A stretch of 64,000 nucleotides of DNA from Rutpela maculata (lineage: Eukaryota; Arthropoda; Insecta; Coleoptera; Cerambycidae), in assembly GCA_936432065.2 (NCBI GenBank), contig OW386289.2, forward strand, positions 34,093,372 to 34,157,371, given 5' to 3'. Position numbers and translations under genes: made by a program. This document shows positions 26,356 to 41,300 of the stretch, in pieces. Each line of letters starts with the position of its first letter. Positions within the stretch are counted from its first letter, which is position 1. The notes beneath the pieces are model-generated. The model was not told where the DNA came from. It saw only the letters and a list, made by a program, of their open reading frames with translations, and made no database searches.

Positions 26356-29300
26356 GAAAAAGAAACAAACAGGTTACAAACCTAATTACATGTTTCTTGA
26401 TACAACCTGCCGGAGCCAACCCGGGTGGTACATATTTCAATGTTTTAGAAAGGAATTCTTCAAAGATATACAGAAGAAAAAGAATCAAGGAAAAGAAAGG
26501 AAAGTTCTTCTGGAAATACACTGTGCACTGGCACTGTGCAATAACAGAGCAACTCTACAGAAGGAAAATGAACACTCAAATTAAAAAAGGCACATCCAAA
26601 AAAGTAAACATAGATAAATAGTATATAGCACAGATATGTAATTGTTAATAAAAAAAAAATAACTAAAGGAGGAGGAGGGTCTCAAGGGCCTGTTTTCGGC
26701 CTAATTTATATCTTGAGGAAAAAAACTCAAAAAATATTTTTTTAGTATCTACTAACAATATTTAATCGATTCCACCTCAAACTAAATTTTCCCCCTCCCT
26801 CCCTTTTTACCCCCCTCTTCCGAAACAACGAAAATACACGTACAAAATCAAAAATATCCTTATTCAGCAACAGTCATGTTAAAATGTTTCAATGACCTGC
26901 AAAAAAATCAACTGAATGCTGATTATTTAATAGTTTAGGGGGGGTATTAATAGGGAAGGTGAGTGCGGGAAAGTTTCGCTTGGGGTGGAATCGATTCGAT
27001 ATTGATAGTAGATGATAATAAAAAAATCAGTGTTTTTATTCAATAATAAATTAGGCCGAAAACCAGCCTTAGAAACCCTCCTCCTTTCGATAACATATAT
27101 TTTTTTTATATTATGTAAAATTACACTTTTTCAGATACATAATTGGTAAAAGTCATCTCCAAACCTCTTAAAATAACAAGATGTCTCCTATGAGAAAAGA
27201 ATATACGATCACCTAACCCAAGTTAATACTTCTAGTGGAGGACCGTAATCGAAAAAAAACCGTGGTACTGTGTTAAGAGTCGCAGCAGGGCACGGTCTTG
27301 AAAAGGTAAAAAACGTTAGCTAAAAACGTAGTTACACGGAATATTTTTTATTAGTCAACTCTTTATTTTAGGCCCTCTACTTTCATTTCCAAAATACCAA
27401 ATACATTTTAGATTCTTAGATCTAGGAATAAAGGAAGTATTAGGAAATAAAAGAAATAAGTTGAATCGATCTGTTTTAATGGCGTAAAGACAGAAAAACT
27501 GAGAATAGCTGATAAAATTAACAATTATTTTGTATAAAGTATAGAAGACACTGTGGAAACTAAAGTAACATTGATAATAGTGAGAATAACATACATATAG
27601 TGAACAAAGAAATAGTACCACTAAAGTCATTTAAATTGATCACGGAAGAAGATATAATGGATATTATTAAAGAAATGAAAAAAAAAACTCTGCTGATGAA
27701 ATAACAATGAATATAATTAAGGCTGGAGGAGTGATTCTGAGAAGAGAATTACCAAAAATTATTAATATGACGATTGAAGAAGCAGTTGTACCAGATAGGT
27801 GGAAAATATCAACAGTAGTACCGGTTCCAAAAGTCATTAATACAAAGAAAGGGGAAGAACATTCCCCCAATTAATATGATGCCTTTGGCTGAAAAAATTA
27901 AGGAAATTTTCATAAAGAAACAGATTATGGAACACCTGAGCAGTAATGATATCCTTATTGAAAACAGTCAGGATTTAGAAAAAAACGCTCATGCAAATCA
28001 TCAATACAGTTGTTAATATCAAAATGGAAAGAACTAATAGACCAGGAAAAGACAGTGCTGACAATATTTATTGACTTCAAGAGAGCCTTTGAAACCATTG
28101 ATAGGGAAATACTAATCAAGAAATTAGAAGCGTATGGAATTGTAGATAAGACTATCATGTGGTTTGAAAGTTATCTGAGTGATAGGTATCAACAAACAAA
28201 AATTGATGACGTTTCAAATTTTAAACAAGTAAGATACGGTGTATCCCAAGGAACGGTATTAGGGCGCATATTGTTCATAAGTGTTTAGATGAGTCTTCAA
28301 TACTAAATATGTTTGCAGATAACACGGTCATTTCAATAATTGGCGATAACGTTCAAGAGGTTTTATTCAAAATGCAGTGAACTAAATAAACTACAAGCGT
28401 GGTTAACTGAAAATAATACGTTTGTAAATATAAAAAAGACTAAAGTGATGGTATTCAGTAGGAAGGAAAATGAACTTAACAATAAATTAAAGTTATTTGA
28501 GGAGGAATTAGATTTTGTAACGGAATGTAAATACTTGGGAATAATTATTGATGACAAATTAAATTTTAAAAAACATGCTACTTATGTAATAGGAAAAATA
28601 AACAAAAAACTTGGAGATTTCAATAGAATCAGTGAAAGTTTAACGATGTGTACTAGATTATTAGTATACATATAAGTTAATAATAGCACCTCATTTTGAG
28701 TACTGTCCTACAATCTTGTATTATTTAAATCAAGAAGATAAAGACATTTTACAAACTCTTCAAAAGTAAGTCATGTGCATCATCTTAAAAGTGAATTATT
28801 TATACTAGAATTAAAGATATGTTAGGCTCCCTGAAATTCATGAACATCAATCAAACATTAGTGTTTCAAAATGTAGTGTTTATTTATAAGATTATACAAA
28901 GATTGATACCTGAGTACATGTTTAAAAAATTAAGTTCTTGAGTGATATACATCAACATTACACAAGATCGGTAAACAATATTTATGTTACGACAGCAAAA
29001 ACGACCAAAACACAAAACTCATTGTTTTATAAGGGACTTGTTCTTTATAATTCATTGCCTATGTAAGTAAAATCCATTGATAATATAAAAGTATTTAAAA
29101 GAAATGTAAGTAAATACATAAAAGCAAATTATTAATTAATACATATTTTAAATATCATTTTATAAGTAAGGTATGTAGATAAAATTTTACTTTATTTTAT
29201 TTTAATTTGATCTATATGCTTGAACATATTGGGAATCTACCCATTTTAATGAACTGCTATTAGTATTTTAATGTACTGTATTCGTATAGCAAAGTTGCTA

Positions 29301-32300
29301 ATAAAGCTAAATATATACCTCGATCTTGCCTGTCAAAAATAGGGGGTTACATACTAGCTATTACGTAATTGGCTCTACTCACTTAAATCATTGGTTTGTC
29401 CATGTCGTTGCGCCACAGCCAATAAGACATTGAAGCTACTGATAAGTTTGGTATCTACGGTGTAGTCTAAGCAATGAAACTGTTTATCTAATATTTGCTT
29501 AAACACTTTGTATTTCTCCAGCAGTGGCTTTATGAAATCATGACTAACATTTTTGTTTTTGCTCGGATTTAACCATTCGGTTCTCGTGTAATTTTGTACC
29601 AACATCATGTGTAACTGAACAACAAACTTTAAGTCCTCGTAAGAAATAGTACTTTCATATTTGTTTTCTGGTAGAACTTTCTCAGATTCATCATCACCCG
29701 AATCGAAATTTTTTTGTAAGTCTGGAAAATCAATACCGTGATAATTCGGGAATAGTTCTTTTAACTCTTCTTCTATTTGTTCCTCTTCTGGCTTGTCATC
29801 ACATTTCGTCCTACAACAAAAATATGGTAATAGTAATAGTACAAATGTGCTACTTTAAGTATGTGTCATTAAACCTTGTTTTATACAAGCTCTCAGCTTC
29901 TCTTTGTTTTATTTCCTTATCTTCCTGTTGTTTAATCCAAGCACTTATAAATACACCCACAAGTTCAGTAAATTTCATAAATGTATTTTTATTCAGTTTA
30001 TCTGCACCTTTTGCATCAATTATACAGTAGTTGAAGCTTTCGTGAATGCCACATTTTAGTAATCTAAAAATACAGAAGGAAAGATATTACGATTACATAA
30101 AATATGCACTGGAAAAGTTCTTTTGTTCTAGTAAAATAAACGAAAATTTAAAAAAGTATTTAGTCCTCATGTACAAACTGTACATAAGAGGTATGGCTAT
30201 TTAAAAGGCAAACTGATGCGATAATAGTTATTTCAGCAACAAGTACAAAAAGTGAGTGTTTATTGCATGCGACGTGAAAATTGTCTAATGAGGCCATTAG
30301 CTCGAGATGAATAATACGTCATGTGCAATAACACTTTTGCATGAGTTTGTATACACTATTTTTTCTACGAGTATGTAAAAAGCAAAAAACATTCAATTTA
30401 TACCGTGAATTAATGATGAGTCAAATGGAATATTAAAAACAATAACATCCAGTGTCTAAATTATGACAAAATTTACAAAATAAATCAAACATCATTAAAT
30501 TTTACTATACTGTATCATTACATACATTGGGGCAGAGATGGGCATTATTTAGTCAACTAATCAATCATGACTAATGACTAATCAATCATATATTAGTTAT
30601 TGTGGAAATCTTGGATTATCTTTTTGATTTTATTCTCCATATGTATATTTTCGGTTACCTATGTCCCGATTTTAAGAATCAAGAGTGGTCGAAGTTGAAT
30701 ATTATTGTGGGAATCTTGAATGATCGGCTTTATGTACACACTTTTTAGTTGATGTTTAACCATAACATTGAGAGTTTTTATTGGTTCATAATTATTCAGT
30801 ATTTGCAAAGTATTTAATAATAATAACAATAATAACCTATATTCAGTAATACCATAAAACGGTGTAGAAAAAAGTGAAAAAAGAATATGTAGTCTTAGTA
30901 AATAAAAATTATTTTAAATATTACAATTACATACAAAATGGTATAAAAAAAAATAGTACTTTTCAATAAAAACATTACTTTACACTGGCAAAATAAAATG
31001 ATGGGTAAAATATTCTGAAACACAGCAAAATTACTTTTCACATAAATAAGTTTTCAGCTCTACTTTAAAATCTTTTCTTGATAGGTTCTGACATTCTTGT
31101 GGTATTTTGTTGTAAACTTTTATCCACTGCGTTACTACATTACACTGTACTTGGATGAAATTCGTTTGTGGCTGAAGTAACACAGATCTTGCCCAATCTC
31201 TAGTGTTAAAGATATGGCTGGTTTCCTATTTGTTAAATAATTCTTGTAATCCAGGCATTAGAGAATTTTACCTGGAAGAATTCATGGTAGTTCTGGAAAT
31301 AGGCTTACTTCACGTTTTTTGAGGTGCTGAATCCGAATTTTTAACTTCCCACCAAAAATTCCCCCGCAACCCCCTCAAATTTAGAGAAAAAAATCCAAAA
31401 ATTGATTTCTAATTTTTTTTTGACGTACGACGAACGGGAGGGGAGCGAGTGGGTCCTAAAATATACGCCTTGGCGCCGTGTGAGCAATCCATACGGTCTC
31501 TAATGCCTGGAGTATTGGTAATGTTCTTTAACTAAACATACACATTCATATACATACAAAGATGGTACAGAAAGTATATTTGTCTGTTAAATATGTGACT
31601 CTCTCTTCTTTTGCCGGCCATTGAAAAAAGTTGCTATTTGGTGTTTCTGAAGTGTTGCTCGAATTTGCAGCGTTGAATTTCGGATGTGTAAGTGCTGCTA
31701 TTGCTGCATTTACAGATTCCTCAAATGAAAAAATAAAAAAATGTGAAAATCGTGTGTTCGCGCTTTCTAAAAGCCACTGGAAAATGGGCTTAAAATCACC
31801 AAATTTAGATTTTTAACTAAATAAATGTACACATCTATTTCACTTATACCTGCTAGATCTGCAATGAATTTACAATAAGTTACTTTTTATGATTTCAGTT
31901 TATTTTTATAAGTTATACAAAAATTTAAAGAGTGATTTATAATTTTATGTACGTACCTGGTTAATACGCCGTGTTAGTCATCTAAGATTTCATGAAAACA
32001 TGAACATTTATTTACAAAATTAAAACAACTATTTTTTTAATTCTGCACAAGTTATGCGACATACTGTGTGCGATCGTGTTATTAGTCATCAATTTAGTCA
32101 TTTATTACTAGTGGTGACTGAAAATTTATTCGACTAATACCAAGCTGATTCACAGACTAAGACTAATTCATGATTGACGATTATTGACTAAATTAATCAT
32201 GGCTAGTTTAGTCGGTCAATTTCAATCATGACTAAAAATTTATTAGACTAATGCCCATCTCTGCATTGGGGTGCTTGTGATCAGATTTTTCCATCATCAG

Positions 32301-35300
32301 ACTTAAGCGAAATCTAGGAGTCTACTAGATGATAGCGTTTTATATGCTCGTTATAATACCCACCTATAGTTTTCCCGGTCTTTAACATATGACTCTTCAT
32401 TTTCAAGAATAAGGTTAACAAAACTGTGCATTTTGTTACTAGTAATTGTTTCTATGTGTTTACCATAACTGTTCTGGCTTTCGTCTAGTGCTGGTAACTT
32501 TATCAAATTTAATAATTCCTCCTGTACATCTACTTCTAACTTCATGTTCTTATACTCCGTTATGAGTTTACTAAGAAGTGAAAGTTTCATCTTTAGACCA
32601 TACAAAAACTCCACTATGTTACTTAAAAGGGGTTCTACAATATCTGGGAAAGTATTTCGAAGCGAGTTCCACTCGTGAATAAGATTCTCATAGCTAGAAA
32701 TTTTAGACTCTTGTTGATTTAATTGAGCAACAAAATGTCTATAGTCAATATTCTCTTTTCGAGAAAGAGCATTTATGACGTTGAGAATGTGATAAGTTAA
32801 AGTTGAACTCGTTTTGTTTACATAGTTCTCTGATAAAATAGTGGCAAATGCATGATTGACGACCTAAAATACAATGAATATATTATAACACACATAAATT
32901 AAGTTACTCAAGCTAATTATTTCAAACCCATATAACATAATCTGTTCTTGAAATAAGAAAAATATTTCTTTCTATAAGAACCAAAAATATACTGTTAATT
33001 TAAATTATTTAAATCATCTTGAAAAGAAAAACATACAGTGAAACATATCAAATCAAATTATTTATTGGTGTTATCAAAACTGCATGTGCCGTTGCGAAGG
33101 GGGGTATGGGTTACCCCCCCCCCAAGTTTGTCAGACTTGACAAAAGTTGGAAATCTGAGACATAAGTTGGCAATTTTTATTTTGGTGGGTAAAAATTTTT
33201 TTTGTGGAAAAGTTGGCTCGCTACGGCTCTGTGCTTTACACAATAGTACAGTCGAATTGATTTAATTTAATTTTTTTAGGCGACAATATTCCACCTGAAA
33301 TTTGATAGTTGATTCTTATGTATTATAACCTCCTGATTACGACAAAAATATTTGTGGCCAAAAATTCCTTGTGCGTCAAAAGTTATATGCACTTTTTGAC
33401 GCGCTTCCATGCATTTTCAACTTATCTGCTTAATATATCTTGTACTAGTAATCGGATGGGAATTTTAAAAATACTGGCTTATTTGGAATAAAATTCTTAA
33501 AATATATAGACCTGTCCGATATGTATTGGTCAATCTGCCACCTTGAAAAAAAATAGAAAACACCAAAAATGGCCGAAAGAACCAAAATTGAATATCTTTT
33601 CTATAAGACGGAGTAACTTCACCAAAGTTGACAAAAATAAAAAGGTCAAAAATGGCGGAAGAAATAACATTTTTAATTCTTCGTCAATTATCAAGGAGGC
33701 ACTGTACGTCACTTTTTTTCTTTTCGATTGTGTGTTATTTTATGTACTTTTAGGGAATAGAGTTCATTTTTTTTTAATTTAAAAAAAGTGCGTTTTTTTA
33801 TTTTCAAAAAAAGTGCATTTTTACAATTTTCAAAAATGCATTATCTTTGACCATCCTTTTTTTCACCCAATTTTCATCGAAACAAAATGAAATATACTAT
33901 ATTAGTTTCATTACCGTCATAGCCGATTCATCAAAGGTAGAAGAAGCATCGGCATAATTATTTCCTTTACAATAGACATGTAGAATATTTTCATTACTAA
34001 CTGAGATACAACGAATTAAAATTTTATAATTTGTTAAATTGTAAATTACAAAATTTCAGTTCAGTGTATTTCAGTTAATAATGAAAGTATTTTCATAAAC
34101 TTCAAAACCCATTGTTGCATTTTTATGAAAAGTAAAATGTATATGATAAAAAAAAATAATTTTAAACAGGAGTCCCTAGACCTACGGGGGGGGGGGGCAA
34201 CCGAATTTTGAAAAATATTTTCGCAAACTGCTTTTTCAAAATTTTTTACGGATCGTTAGAGGAGTGCTTCTCTAGATGTTAGTTCCCATATTTGGTATAG
34301 GTCCCATGCGCCACAGACGAGAAAAAAATTATTGAAATTTCACCAGCCGCCACTGCATTATATATTCAGTTTTTTACAGCTACACTGATTATTTTTACAG
34401 GCTTTCTTACATTTACAAGAAATATCACTTAGTAAATTCTTACGAAAAGCATTACTTTCACTCACAACATCAGGCATTAAGACATTTTCTTTTCAGTTTT
34501 AAGCCACCTGAATTATACGGATCTTTCTGGACTAGGAAAAACAACTGTTTTTCTATTACCTCTTCAGTAGGTGGAATTGAAGGCAATTATATTTCCATCA
34601 TAATGTTTACCAATCATTTTATTAATCTTAGGTTTGTAAAAATAGATTTTTTTTATGACGATTCCATGCTAGTTGAGTCATTATAACCAAAAGGTCAATG
34701 TCTTCACCAACTATTATAATGCCATACTTTTCAACCTGAAACACCCATTACCATACCAGGCGTTGCCTATCTTTCGGCAACCTTCCTAGCCAAATCTTTC
34801 CTATACCAAAATTTCCATTTCACAATCTTTTACCTTTCACCAACTTTTAGTCTCAAACCCCTTCTCTATTCCCTCTATTAGTCACCTTTTTGTTAATTTT
34901 GTTAATTTCTGTTCTTTTGTCCCTTTTTGTTCTCTTTCAAAATCCCCTCTCGACCAATAACTTCTTGTAAATCAAACTTTTTAAATCACAACTTCCTCTC
35001 CACCCCATCTTTCCGAAGGCAGGCAGATCATCGGAAGAATACTGTCATTGGCTCAAACGGGTCTTTTCATTAAGTCTTTTCCCATATCAATAATCCAATT
35101 TTTAAAACTGTGCGCGTGTGCTGTGCAGACTAAAACCTGAGTGTAATTTTTAAGCATTTTTAAAACTCATTTTAGTTATATATGGTTCGCCAAATTGTTA
35201 GATTTAAGTTTTTTGTTCCAAATAACAGGAGTTCTAACCTTATACTTCTCCATTTATCATTTAAGCCGGAGTTAAACCCGTTTCACCTGACCACCCATCT

Positions 35301-38300
35301 ACCACGACTTTGCGCGCCGCGGTGGTGTGGTCGGCTCTGATTCGGGACTTGACTCAGGCGCACTTTTGTATTATTAATTATAATAAAACCTTTTTGAATT
35401 GAATTGAATTGATTGTCTTCGATTTTCAAATCAATAGCAGTTTTAATGATTGTAGCATCGGTGGCTTCTCTGCATATTTTAACATTACAGTCATTATCTA
35501 TTAACTCTGCACAATAATTTTATTAATCTTAGGTTGTAAAAATAGATTTTTTTTTATGACGATTCCATGCTAGTTGAGTCATTATAACCAAAAGGTCAAT
35601 GTCTTCACCAACTACTATAACTTGATTGTCTTCGATTTTCAAATCAATAGCAGTTTTAACGATTGTAGCATTGGTGGTTTCTCTGCATATTTTAACGTTA
35701 AAGTCATTATCTATTAACTCTTTGCACAATAATTTTATAGTTTTCCTTATTTTTACTATTAGTTAGAAATTTTTTTTTTGACTAACCGAGGATTTCATGT
35801 CGCTTGTGATTGAAATATCTAAGTAAACATATTTTTTCTAAACGATCAATGCGCCCGTTAATCTTAGTGCTATTCTGTTCATCGGCATACCCATCAAAAA
35901 TAATACTACTCTAGTCTTGACTGCTTGGTTCTGATTATTGATCATATATTCATATATTATTATATTAATTAATAGGTATGATGTAAATTATAATAATGAT
36001 AACAGTTCTTTATTACATACATAAAAAAATATATATTCAAACTCGGGGCTGGTTCTTGATATTTTTCAAGTGTAAGCAGATGATATTTTGGCGCCCCCCC
36101 CCCCATCTCAATGACAGTGGCAATTTTCTTCAATATCCATAGTTTCTTCAAGTCTATTTTAGTGAGGAAAGGGTGTTCTTTCAGTGTTTGGCGCCTTTCC
36201 CTTTCCCTGTTTGGCGCCTCTTTCAGTTGGTGTCTTCCTCGACCGCGTAGTTCGCAGGATTCAAGATCCGGCCCTGTTCAAACTGCTATCGACCGCAGTC
36301 CTCCAGCCTTATGTTAATTATTTATTTATAATAAATGATATTATTTAAATAAATGACTCCATAGATGATTCAATAAACTAAAATTTTAGATTGATTGGAC
36401 AGCAAGCAATTGAAATATTGAAGTGTGAACTGACTGATTTAGCTAATACAATAAGCATTGTTAGGTGTATCTTTCAATTTTCATTAGAAGTTCCACATAT
36501 TGAGTATTAACTCAAATATGACTTTTTATGATTTCATCGATATTTAGGCATCATTAGGTGTATTATTTTATATATTTCATTATTTGCCTAACAATATTTG
36601 ACAGACAGACGATTAGACAGATGAAAGGGCTGTTTTTTCCAATTGTTCATAATACCCATTAATTAATACAAATTAATTCAACATCGAGATAATTTAACTT
36701 TTCCAGCAGCACTTGGTGCGAGAACAATCAGAAACCTTCTGCAAATTACAAAAGGTAACCCCATCATAATCTTTCTTCTCTGGACAAAATAAGGATAATT
36801 TTTGCAAGGCGACTTTTTAATTTATGTAAAAAGTGAGGCAAAAATTTTATGACTCGTTTCTTTTGGGACTATATTTTATCATTATTTGTATGTATACTCC
36901 CTCTATTTAACAAAGAGTCGAAATTTCATGAAATACACAAATCTGTTTTGTCATCAGCTGTAATATTCATTTATACATATTGTCTGCATACTTACCTTTA
37001 AAGTAGCTTCATACATCACGTCCTTGGATCTAACTGCAACATATTTTCCGAGCTCTTCATTTTTTATTTCCAAGTCAATAATAACCTGTCTTACGGGTGC
37101 ATAATATGCATGTATGGTATGATCCGCATTGCTGTAAAGTTCATTTTGAAGCTCGTAACATTTTTTTATATCCTTAAATATATCAATAGCTTTCAAGCAA
37201 TACTCTTTCTTCAATGATTTTTTAGCCAGAGGATCTATTAGTGGGAGTTTTGAATTAAGTATAGCCTTCAAATAACTTAATTCCATATATAAATCAGCAA
37301 TAAGCAACAATCTGTTGTTAATATCTGAGGAATGTGCTAATTTAGTAATGTTCACAGAGCATCTTTGTAAATGTTTTATGAATTTAAGAGTGTCATTAGT
37401 GGAGTCAGTCAAAGAGCTACTTTGCTTTAATCTTTTTACAGCTTGAATACAATTGTCAATGATTTGCTGCAACATTTTGTCATTTGTGTCTTCTATGTTC
37501 AAAGACTCTGCAAGTTGTACTATAAATATTTTGAAGATTCTTAAAATATACTCTTTTTCGGTGGATCTGAAAACGAATTGTTAATACATAAATCGAATTA
37601 TAGGTTTCAATGGTAATAGTTTAGTTGCAAATGATGATAACATAAAATATAACTCGGACAAGTAAACCTAGTATATTCCCAGATGGCAGACTGCCATCAT
37701 AACAACGTCTCTTTTAGGCGATTATTGTCACACGAATATGTGGTGTCACTGCAACGTTATCTTTTGACGTTAGTTTTTTATGTCAATTTGACGTACTTGT
37801 AACGTTTTTACCCTTGGATGATCTTATGCATTACCATGTAGTTATATGAATTATTTCTAAATGGCCCCAGATATAAATCATTCTATAAAGGAAGGAGTAC
37901 ATGATTACAATACCAGGAATATTAATAATTTATGTGGTTAGATGTAATTATGCTCACTCTGAGAACACTTATCTCAAAAGAGTTTAAATTATAGTGACAA
38001 TCTTAAATGATATTTATAAATATAATTTTAGGTACACTGTTTTACTTTGTTATTATTACAATTTATACATTGTATGTATATTTTTGTATGTAATTTTTAA
38101 ATAAATTATTAAGAGTAATTAGTGACTATCTTGTATCTGTACCTACTAGAAAAATGTTCGTGTTTCATTAAGTAAAAGGTAATGAATAACATCCCCCATC
38201 CAATTTTTATTAAACAAAAATATACTATTCAATTAATGACCATCTATCCACCATATATAAATTATCCAAGTTTGGAAGTTTTGAAAAAAGTTGACTAAGT

Positions 38301-41300
38301 TTAGGATGCCATATTGGGGTGGCCATTTTGAATTTCCGAATTTTATTAATTTCCTTAAGGGATCGATGTTAGTCCCTCTACTTGCCAAATTTGAAGTTCC
38401 TAGCATGACTGGAAGCGCAAAAACAAATCATACGGACAAATAGATATAACAGTTATAATATACATAGAAGGTAGTACTCACATTAAAATGAAGACGCTGC
38501 CAAAATGGTACGGGCTGTGAAAAATACTATAGGAACAAAGTTGTGGAGAAAATTTCACATAAAAAAACGATTATTCGCATATATGTATATATTATTGTTT
38601 TGGCAATATATGCATATAAATCCAATGAATCTGTGGATGCCACAAATTTGTACGCTTCCTTTGCATATACTATAAAAAAATAGACATATGCTCTCATTGA
38701 CTTTTTTAGTTCTCTATAACTTTCTTCCCTACAATTTTTTTCATATTTCGTACTATTTCGTTTTTATTTTAATATTAGTATTTGCTGCAATTTTGAATTT
38801 TGCCATTTGTTGGAATTCTCTGGCGGCGGAAAGATACTTTTCTTTTCCGTGCTAAATTTCCAGTCCAAATAATTCACTGGACACACAAATATGGGTAAAA
38901 ATATATGTACAAACATTGTTACACTATGGTTTATAAATCAGTGGCGGTTCTACAGGGGTTCCGCGGAACCCGGGATCCCAGAGATTTCGGCAAATTTTTT
39001 TCATCAATTATTAAGCACGGGGCCCGTTGGCTTTGGAAGGGTCCATAGCGACGGGGGCCTGCCAGAGATTTTGGCAAAATTTTCATCAATTATTAGGCGT
39101 GGGGGCCTTTAGTACCGGGGCAAATGATTTGATATTATAGATGTGAGAAGCAATTGAGCTAAAGTCCACATTTTTTAGAACTACTTAAAATAATTTTAAA
39201 CTTGAAAACACTCTCTTAAGTTCGAAATTAACGTCATTCCTAAAAAAGTGGACACACATATAAACATTCTAATGAATTTATAACCACTAATAATTCATTC
39301 TGAAAACATATACTAGTGATTTGCTTGGTATTAATAGTGACCAGGTTAAATAGCATTATTTCATGACTGATAAGGTACAAAAACCTATTTGTGGGTTTTT
39401 TAGTAATCGATCCATCTAATTGATAGTTCTTCCTGCAGCCAATCATCCATCAGTAAATGACTTTTCTCTAGTACCTAGAGTCGCAATAGATTGGACTATT
39501 ATATTTCTTAAATGTAAAGTATGAGTGTCCACAACATAAGAAAAATTCCCCTAAAAATCAATCAACCTTGCCAACACTTTCTTATATATTATAATATGTG
39601 TTATTAAGAGATTAATAAAATGTGTAAATATAAAAGTTTATCAAAGAAATCGACGATTTCTCATTATTTTTCATTATTCTTGTCATGTTTTAACTATGAG
39701 CGCGCAACGTTGATACATTTTTATATTTACATATTTTATCATTCTCTTAATAACACATAACATATAGATTCGGCAAATGTAGTTTTATAGATGGGTTCCG
39801 AGGTAAACGAGCGCAACAAAGAAAACAGAGAGTTAGTAAAGAAAGACGAATAGACTTCCACTACAATGCACACGTGGTTAGAAGCGATAGGTACCAATGT
39901 CCTGCATTAATACACGACAATATGGGCGTAGCCAGGGGGGGAGTCATGGGGATCGCCCCCTCCCCCCCCAAGCCGTCTTCCATGAGCCAAAAAATAAAGA
40001 AGCAGTAGAAAGCAGTATTTAAATTATCCCTTGAAATAAATATTTTGTAATTAATGCCAATATTATCTAATAGAGGAATCTACATACACATCCGTTTTCA
40101 ACCATTTTCTGAAAAATTTTCCTCATCCTCTGGGGAGGCCAGTTCTATTGGTCCCCCCAGATGAATTTTCTGGCTGCGCCACTGCACGACAAGGTGATAA
40201 AAGTATAAGATTTCACGAAGTGTGGAACGTCGTGTTGGGAGCAGTACATCCGTCGCTCTTTTCTAATTTTTCAGTTCTCTTTCTTGTGTTTGTTTATCTC
40301 AAGATAAATAAAACTACATTTGCCAAATCTGTATATCAGTAACAAAGTGTTGGCACGATTGGTTTTCAGGGTATTTTTTGTTATGTTGTGGACACTCATC
40401 CTATATATCAATAAAATATCTCATATATGTGATCAGATAAAAGCCATTAAACATTGTTATCTAACATCACAAAATTATATTTTCAGGTTGTGACATAATT
40501 AAGCAATACAATGTGTCGAATTATTTTGTCAATATGTCGTGGAGGGCAAACACGGGGTTTATTTTAATTAACTCGCGGAAACGTAGCCAAGGCAACCAAA
40601 AAACAAACTCTAGCAAACGTTTAACGAATGAAAACAAACGTTTGCTGGATGTTTGCCCGCCACACCATGTTGAAAGTCACGTGGTTTGGATTGCTTAATG
40701 AAGTGATTTTCACGTAAAATAGGTTAATCAAAAAATTATATTTTCAGGTTGTGACATAATTAAACAATACAACAATGTGTCGAATTATTTTGGCAATATG
40801 GCGTGGAGGGCAAATACAGGATTTATTTTAATCAACTCGTGGAAACGTAACCAAGGCAACCGAAAAACAAACTCTTTAACAAACGTTTAACGAATGAAAA
40901 CAAACGTTTGCCGGATGTTTGCCCGCCAGACCATGGTCATGTGGTTTGGATTGCTTAATGAAGTGATTTTCACGTAAAATAGGTTAACCAAAAAATGACG
41001 TTAAAATGACATCAGTCTGACATCCGGGTTGCGGGACAAAAATCAATGCATGCTCGCAACAAAACCAGGAGAGTTAGTCAAGGCGATCTGCTTCTTGAAA
41101 TTAAATAAAATTTTAAATATCAAAGTTTGCCTACTGTGATGTTGACTTTTCTCACAGTATGCTAGATTAACCATTCTTATAAAGTAAAAAATTCTCTTCA
41201 ATTTATAAACTTATTTTTTCCTTAACAAGAAAACTAAGATAAAGGTAAATATACATAGCATCATTTTTAGATTTTTTTTTTAAGGAATCATTAGTTTTGC

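Noticed and set aside
33038..33782. Overlapping short frames of 60-79 codons on both strands
   Set aside because: Low-complexity AT-rich and Lys/Phe-rich readings without motifs or splice context.
36901..41000. CRISPR-like or phage-like arrays among the repeats
   Set aside because: The repeats are two-copy tandem duplications or MITEs in a eukaryotic intron. There is no regular short repeat with spacers.
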